Source: Bacteroidota bacterium
GTDB lineage: Bacteria; Bacteroidota; Bacteroidia; Chitinophagales; Chitinophagaceae
Direction: 5' to 3'
Length of the DNA: 64,000 bases
NCBI GenBank assembly: GCA_018266575.1
Contig: JAFEAE010000018.1
Coordinates: forward strand, 1-64,000
Part shown: positions 61,876 through 64,000 of the stretch, in pieces
Numbering within the stretch: position 1 is the stretch's first letter
Layout: each line of letters starts with the position of its first letter
Notes under the pieces: model-generated
Database searches by the model: none
Seen by the model: only the letters and a program-made list of their open reading frames with translations
What the model was told of the DNA's origin: nothing
Program-made: the position numbers and the translations under genes

Positions 61876-62859
61876 ATGGGTAAAAAGCGTATACTCATTA
61901 CAGGTGCAGCAGGGTTTTTAGGATCGCATTTGTGTGACCGTTTCATTAAGGAAGGTTATCACGTCATCGGTATGGATAATCTCATTACTGGTGATATAAA
62001 AAATATTGAACATCTTTTTCATCTCGAACATTTCGAGTTTTATCATCACGATGTGAGCAAATTCGTTCACGTTCCCGGTGAACTTTCATACATTCTTCAT
62101 TTTGCATCTCCAGCAAGCCCCATCGATTATCTGAAGATACCGATCCAGACATTAAAAGTAGGTTCACTCGGAACACACAATTGTCTTGGTTTGGCTAAGG
62201 CAAAAAAAGCAAGGATATTGGTTGCATCAACTTCTGAAATATATGGTGATCCATTGGTACATCCGCAGAACGAGGAATATTGGGGAAATGTAAATCCTGT
62301 AGGCCCCCGCGGCGTATATGATGAAGCGAAACGTTTCCAGGAGGCCATTACGATGGCCTATCATAATTTTCATGGGGTTGAAACACGCATTGTGCGGATA
62401 TTTAACACCTATGGCCCGCGCATGCGATTGAATGATGGCCGTGCATTGCCTGCATTCATTGGCCAGGCATTACGCGGCGAAGACCTGACAGTTTTTGGCG
62501 ATGGAAGCCAGACACGATCATTTTGTTTTGTTGACGATCTGATTGAAGGTATATATCGTTTATTGTTGAGCGATTACCATCTTCCTGTAAATATTGGTAA
62601 TCCTGCGGAGATCACCTTGAAAGAATTTGCAGAAGAAGTAATTGCCCTGACCGGAACGAAACAAAAAATTATTTACCAGCCTCTTCCTGTTGATGATCCT
62701 AAACAACGCCAGCCGGATATTACCAGGGCAAAAGCTGTCCTTGGATGGGAGCCAAAAATCAGCCGTAAAGATGGTTTGAAAATTACGTACGAATATTTCA
62801 AATCACTTCCGCCGGAAGAATGGTATAAACAACCTAAAGAATTTCTAAGTAACAAATAA
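61876..62859 (+). CDS. uxs: UDP-glucuronate decarboxylase (UDP-xylose synthase), SDR family
   Basis: A 327-residue extended short-chain dehydrogenase that converts UDP-glucuronate to UDP-xylose. It has [19 protein letters not shown] (residues 10-28), [13 protein letters not shown], the Thr/Ser region [14 protein letters not shown], and the catalytic Tyr-x-x-x-Lys in [15 protein letters not shown]. The ASPASP and RTYGPRM-like ([16 protein letters not shown]) sequences are specific for the UXS branch. It follows ugd directly, giving a UDP-Glc to UDP-GlcA to UDP-Xyl route. Confidence 0.93.
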   Translation: MGKKRILITGAAGFLGSHLCDRFIKEGYHVIGMDNLITGDIKNIEHLFHLEHFEFYHHDVSKFVHVPGELSYILHFASPASPIDYLKIPIQTLKVGSLGTHNCLGLAKAKKARILVASTSEIYGDPLVHPQNEEYWGNVNPVGPRGVYDEAKRFQEAITMAYHNFHGVETRIVRIFNTYGPRMRLNDGRALPAFIGQALRGEDLTVFGDGSQTRSFCFVDDLIEGIYRLLLSDYHLPVNIGNPAEITLKEFAEEVIALTGTKQKIIYQPLPVDDPKQRQPDITRAKAVLGWEPKISRKDGLKITYEYFKSLPPEEWYKQPKEFLSNK

Positions 62860-62860
62860 A

Positions 62861-64000
62861 ATGTACCAGGAACTCATAAATAAGAAAAAGAAGCTGGCAG
62901 TGGTCGGGCTCGGTTATGTTGGGCTTCCTCTTGCATTGGAGTTTGCAAAAAAAATATCAGTGATAGGGTTTGATATTAATGAAAAACGGGTTGCCCAGAT
63001 GCAACAGTCGATCGATCCGAACAAAGAAGTCGGCAATGCCGATTTTCAGAATAAAGAGGTTGTTTTTACAAGCGATATTTCGGTTTTACAACAAGCGAAT
63101 TTTTTTATAGTTGCAGTACCTACGCCTGTCGATAAATACAATGTGCCTGACCTGAAACCATTGATTGGCGCTTCTGAAACAGTTGGAAAAGTTTTGAAAA
63201 AAGGAGATTATGTAGTGTACGAATCTACTACCTATCCCGGCTGTACGGAAGAAGATTGTTTGCCTGTGTTGGAAAAAAAATCAGGATTGAAAATGGGCCT
63301 CGATTTTAAACTTGGTTATTCTCCTGAACGCATTAATCCGGGTGATAAAAAAAATACATTGCGTACGGTAATGAAAGTCGTTTCGGGAAATGATGCTGAA
63401 TCGCTTGATGAAATTGCAAAAACGTATGAACTGGTTGTTGATGCCGGGGTGCACCGGGCGCCATCCATTAAGGTTGCAGAAGCCAGCAAGATCGTTGAAA
63501 ATACACAACGTGATTTGAATATTGCATTGATGAATGAATTGTCGCTCATCTTCGACCGCATTGGCATCAATACGTATGATGTAATAGAAGCTGCGGGAAC
63601 AAAATGGAATTTTCTGAAATTTCAACCGGGTTTGGTTGGAGGTCATTGTATTGGCGTTGACCCATATTATCTCACGCATAAAGCTGCGGCATTAGGATAT
63701 GAATCGAAAGTGATTTCATCATCGCGTTATATCAATGACGACATGGCGAAATATGTCGCAAGAAAAATCATTACACATGTTGTGCGAAATTCCAATGACC
63801 CAAAAGTGCTTGTTAAAGGAGTGACGTTTAAAGAAAATGTAAGTGATATACGCAATTCAAAAATTGTAGATACTGTAAAAGAATTGCTTGCGTTTAATAT
63901 AAAAGTAGATGTGGAAGATCCGTTTGCCGAGGAAGAGGAAGTGTTTGAGGAATATGGGTTGCACCTTACTAAAAAAGTAGCAGACGATTATGATGCAGTA
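62861..64000 (+). CDS. UDP-N-acetyl-hexosamine 6-dehydrogenase (TviB/WbpA-type), cut by window edge
   Basis: The 380 codons present start MYQELINKKKKLAVVGLGYVG then LPLALEFAKK, a Rossmann motif, and reach the catalytic region VGGHCIGVDPYYLTHKAAALGY with the active-site Cys. The terminal domain begins KVLVKGVTFKENVSDIRNSK. This matches the WbpA/TviB (UDP-GlcNAc/GalNAc/ManNAc dehydrogenase) branch, distinct from ugd at 60539. The ATG is 1 nt after uxs. It continues beyond 64000, and the operon is likely to continue too. Confidence 0.9.
   Translation, partial: MYQELINKKKKLAVVGLGYVGLPLALEFAKKISVIGFDINEKRVAQMQQSIDPNKEVGNADFQNKEVVFTSDISVLQQANFFIVAVPTPVDKYNVPDLKPLIGASETVGKVLKKGDYVVYESTTYPGCTEEDCLPVLEKKSGLKMGLDFKLGYSPERINPGDKKNTLRTVMKVVSGNDAESLDEIAKTYELVVDAGVHRAPSIKVAEASKIVENTQRDLNIALMNELSLIFDRIGINTYDVIEAAGTKWNFLKFQPGLVGGHCIGVDPYYLTHKAAALGYESKVISSSRYINDDMAKYVARKIITHVVRNSNDPKVLVKGVTFKENVSDIRNSKIVDTVKELLAFNIKVDVEDPFAEEEEVFEEYGLHLTKKVADDYDAV

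Overview
This is an A+T-rich bacterial chromosome segment, almost certainly from the Bacteroidota and probably Chitinophagaceae-like; the family level is inference. Supporting signs are promoters of the TTTG / TAnnTTTG type, little Shine-Dalgarno complementarity, Bacteroidota-typical products (short LeuA, CcmD-like protein, M61 peptidase, TraB-family lipoproteins, ORF6N protein), abundant secreted glycosidases and esterases, and many short palindromic intergenic repeats. No tRNA, rRNA, CRISPR array, transposase or prophage was found.

Region 1 (1-13.2 kb, minus strand) is a branched-chain amino acid locus. A leu unit (leuA, leuC, leuD, leuB) is followed by an ilv unit (ilvE, ilvD, ilvB, ilvN). 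Each unit starts with a previously unmarked small leader gene and an intrinsic terminator. The ilv leader peptide (7056-7154) is 32 residues, has 9 Ile and 4 Val, and overlaps an antiterminator arm. The leu leader (13161-13202) has 4 Leu in 13 residues. Both look like classical transcription attenuators. Two passenger genes (four-helix-bundle/23S-IVS type and GxxExxY type) lie inside the leu unit, each between near-perfect inverted repeats of 28-37 bp. A PEBP gene, an ORF6N gene and a methyltransferase gene are also interleaved.

Region 2 (13.3-27.2 kb, plus strand) holds a helical hypothetical protein, rpoC without rpoB next to it, an OmpH/Skp-like chaperone, an APC permease followed by a secreted GH127 arabinofuranosidase, an ADP-heptose pathway kinase and a secreted M61 peptidase.

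Region 3 (27.2-39.7 kb, minus strand) holds a DoxX-like membrane protein, then two vanadium-haloperoxidase/PAP2-like lipoproteins paired with two outer-membrane barrels. Next comes a polysaccharide-degradation group: GH65, two-domain-free alpha/beta esterases and GH5.

Region 4 (39.9-59.3 kb, mixed strands) contains a malate/lactate dehydrogenase, aspartate kinase, a carboxypeptidase-regulatory-domain protein beside a decayed paralogue fragment, queA behind a structured leader RNA, a 1229-residue TraB-domain protein, AMP nucleosidase, an HsdR-N-like nuclease domain, glutamate dehydrogenase, cytochrome c maturation genes (ccmB, ccmC, ccmD-like), thymidine kinase and Kdo transferase.

Region 5 (59.3-64 kb, plus strand) is a nucleotide-sugar operon with a good promoter: DegT aminotransferase, UDP-glucose dehydrogenase, UDP-glucuronate decarboxylase and a second UDP-sugar dehydrogenase cut by the window edge. 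It probably feeds capsule, O-antigen or exopolysaccharide synthesis.

The most unusual features are the paired leu/ilv attenuators, the inverted-repeat-bounded passenger genes inside the leu operon, and the mutually exclusive structures in the queA leader.
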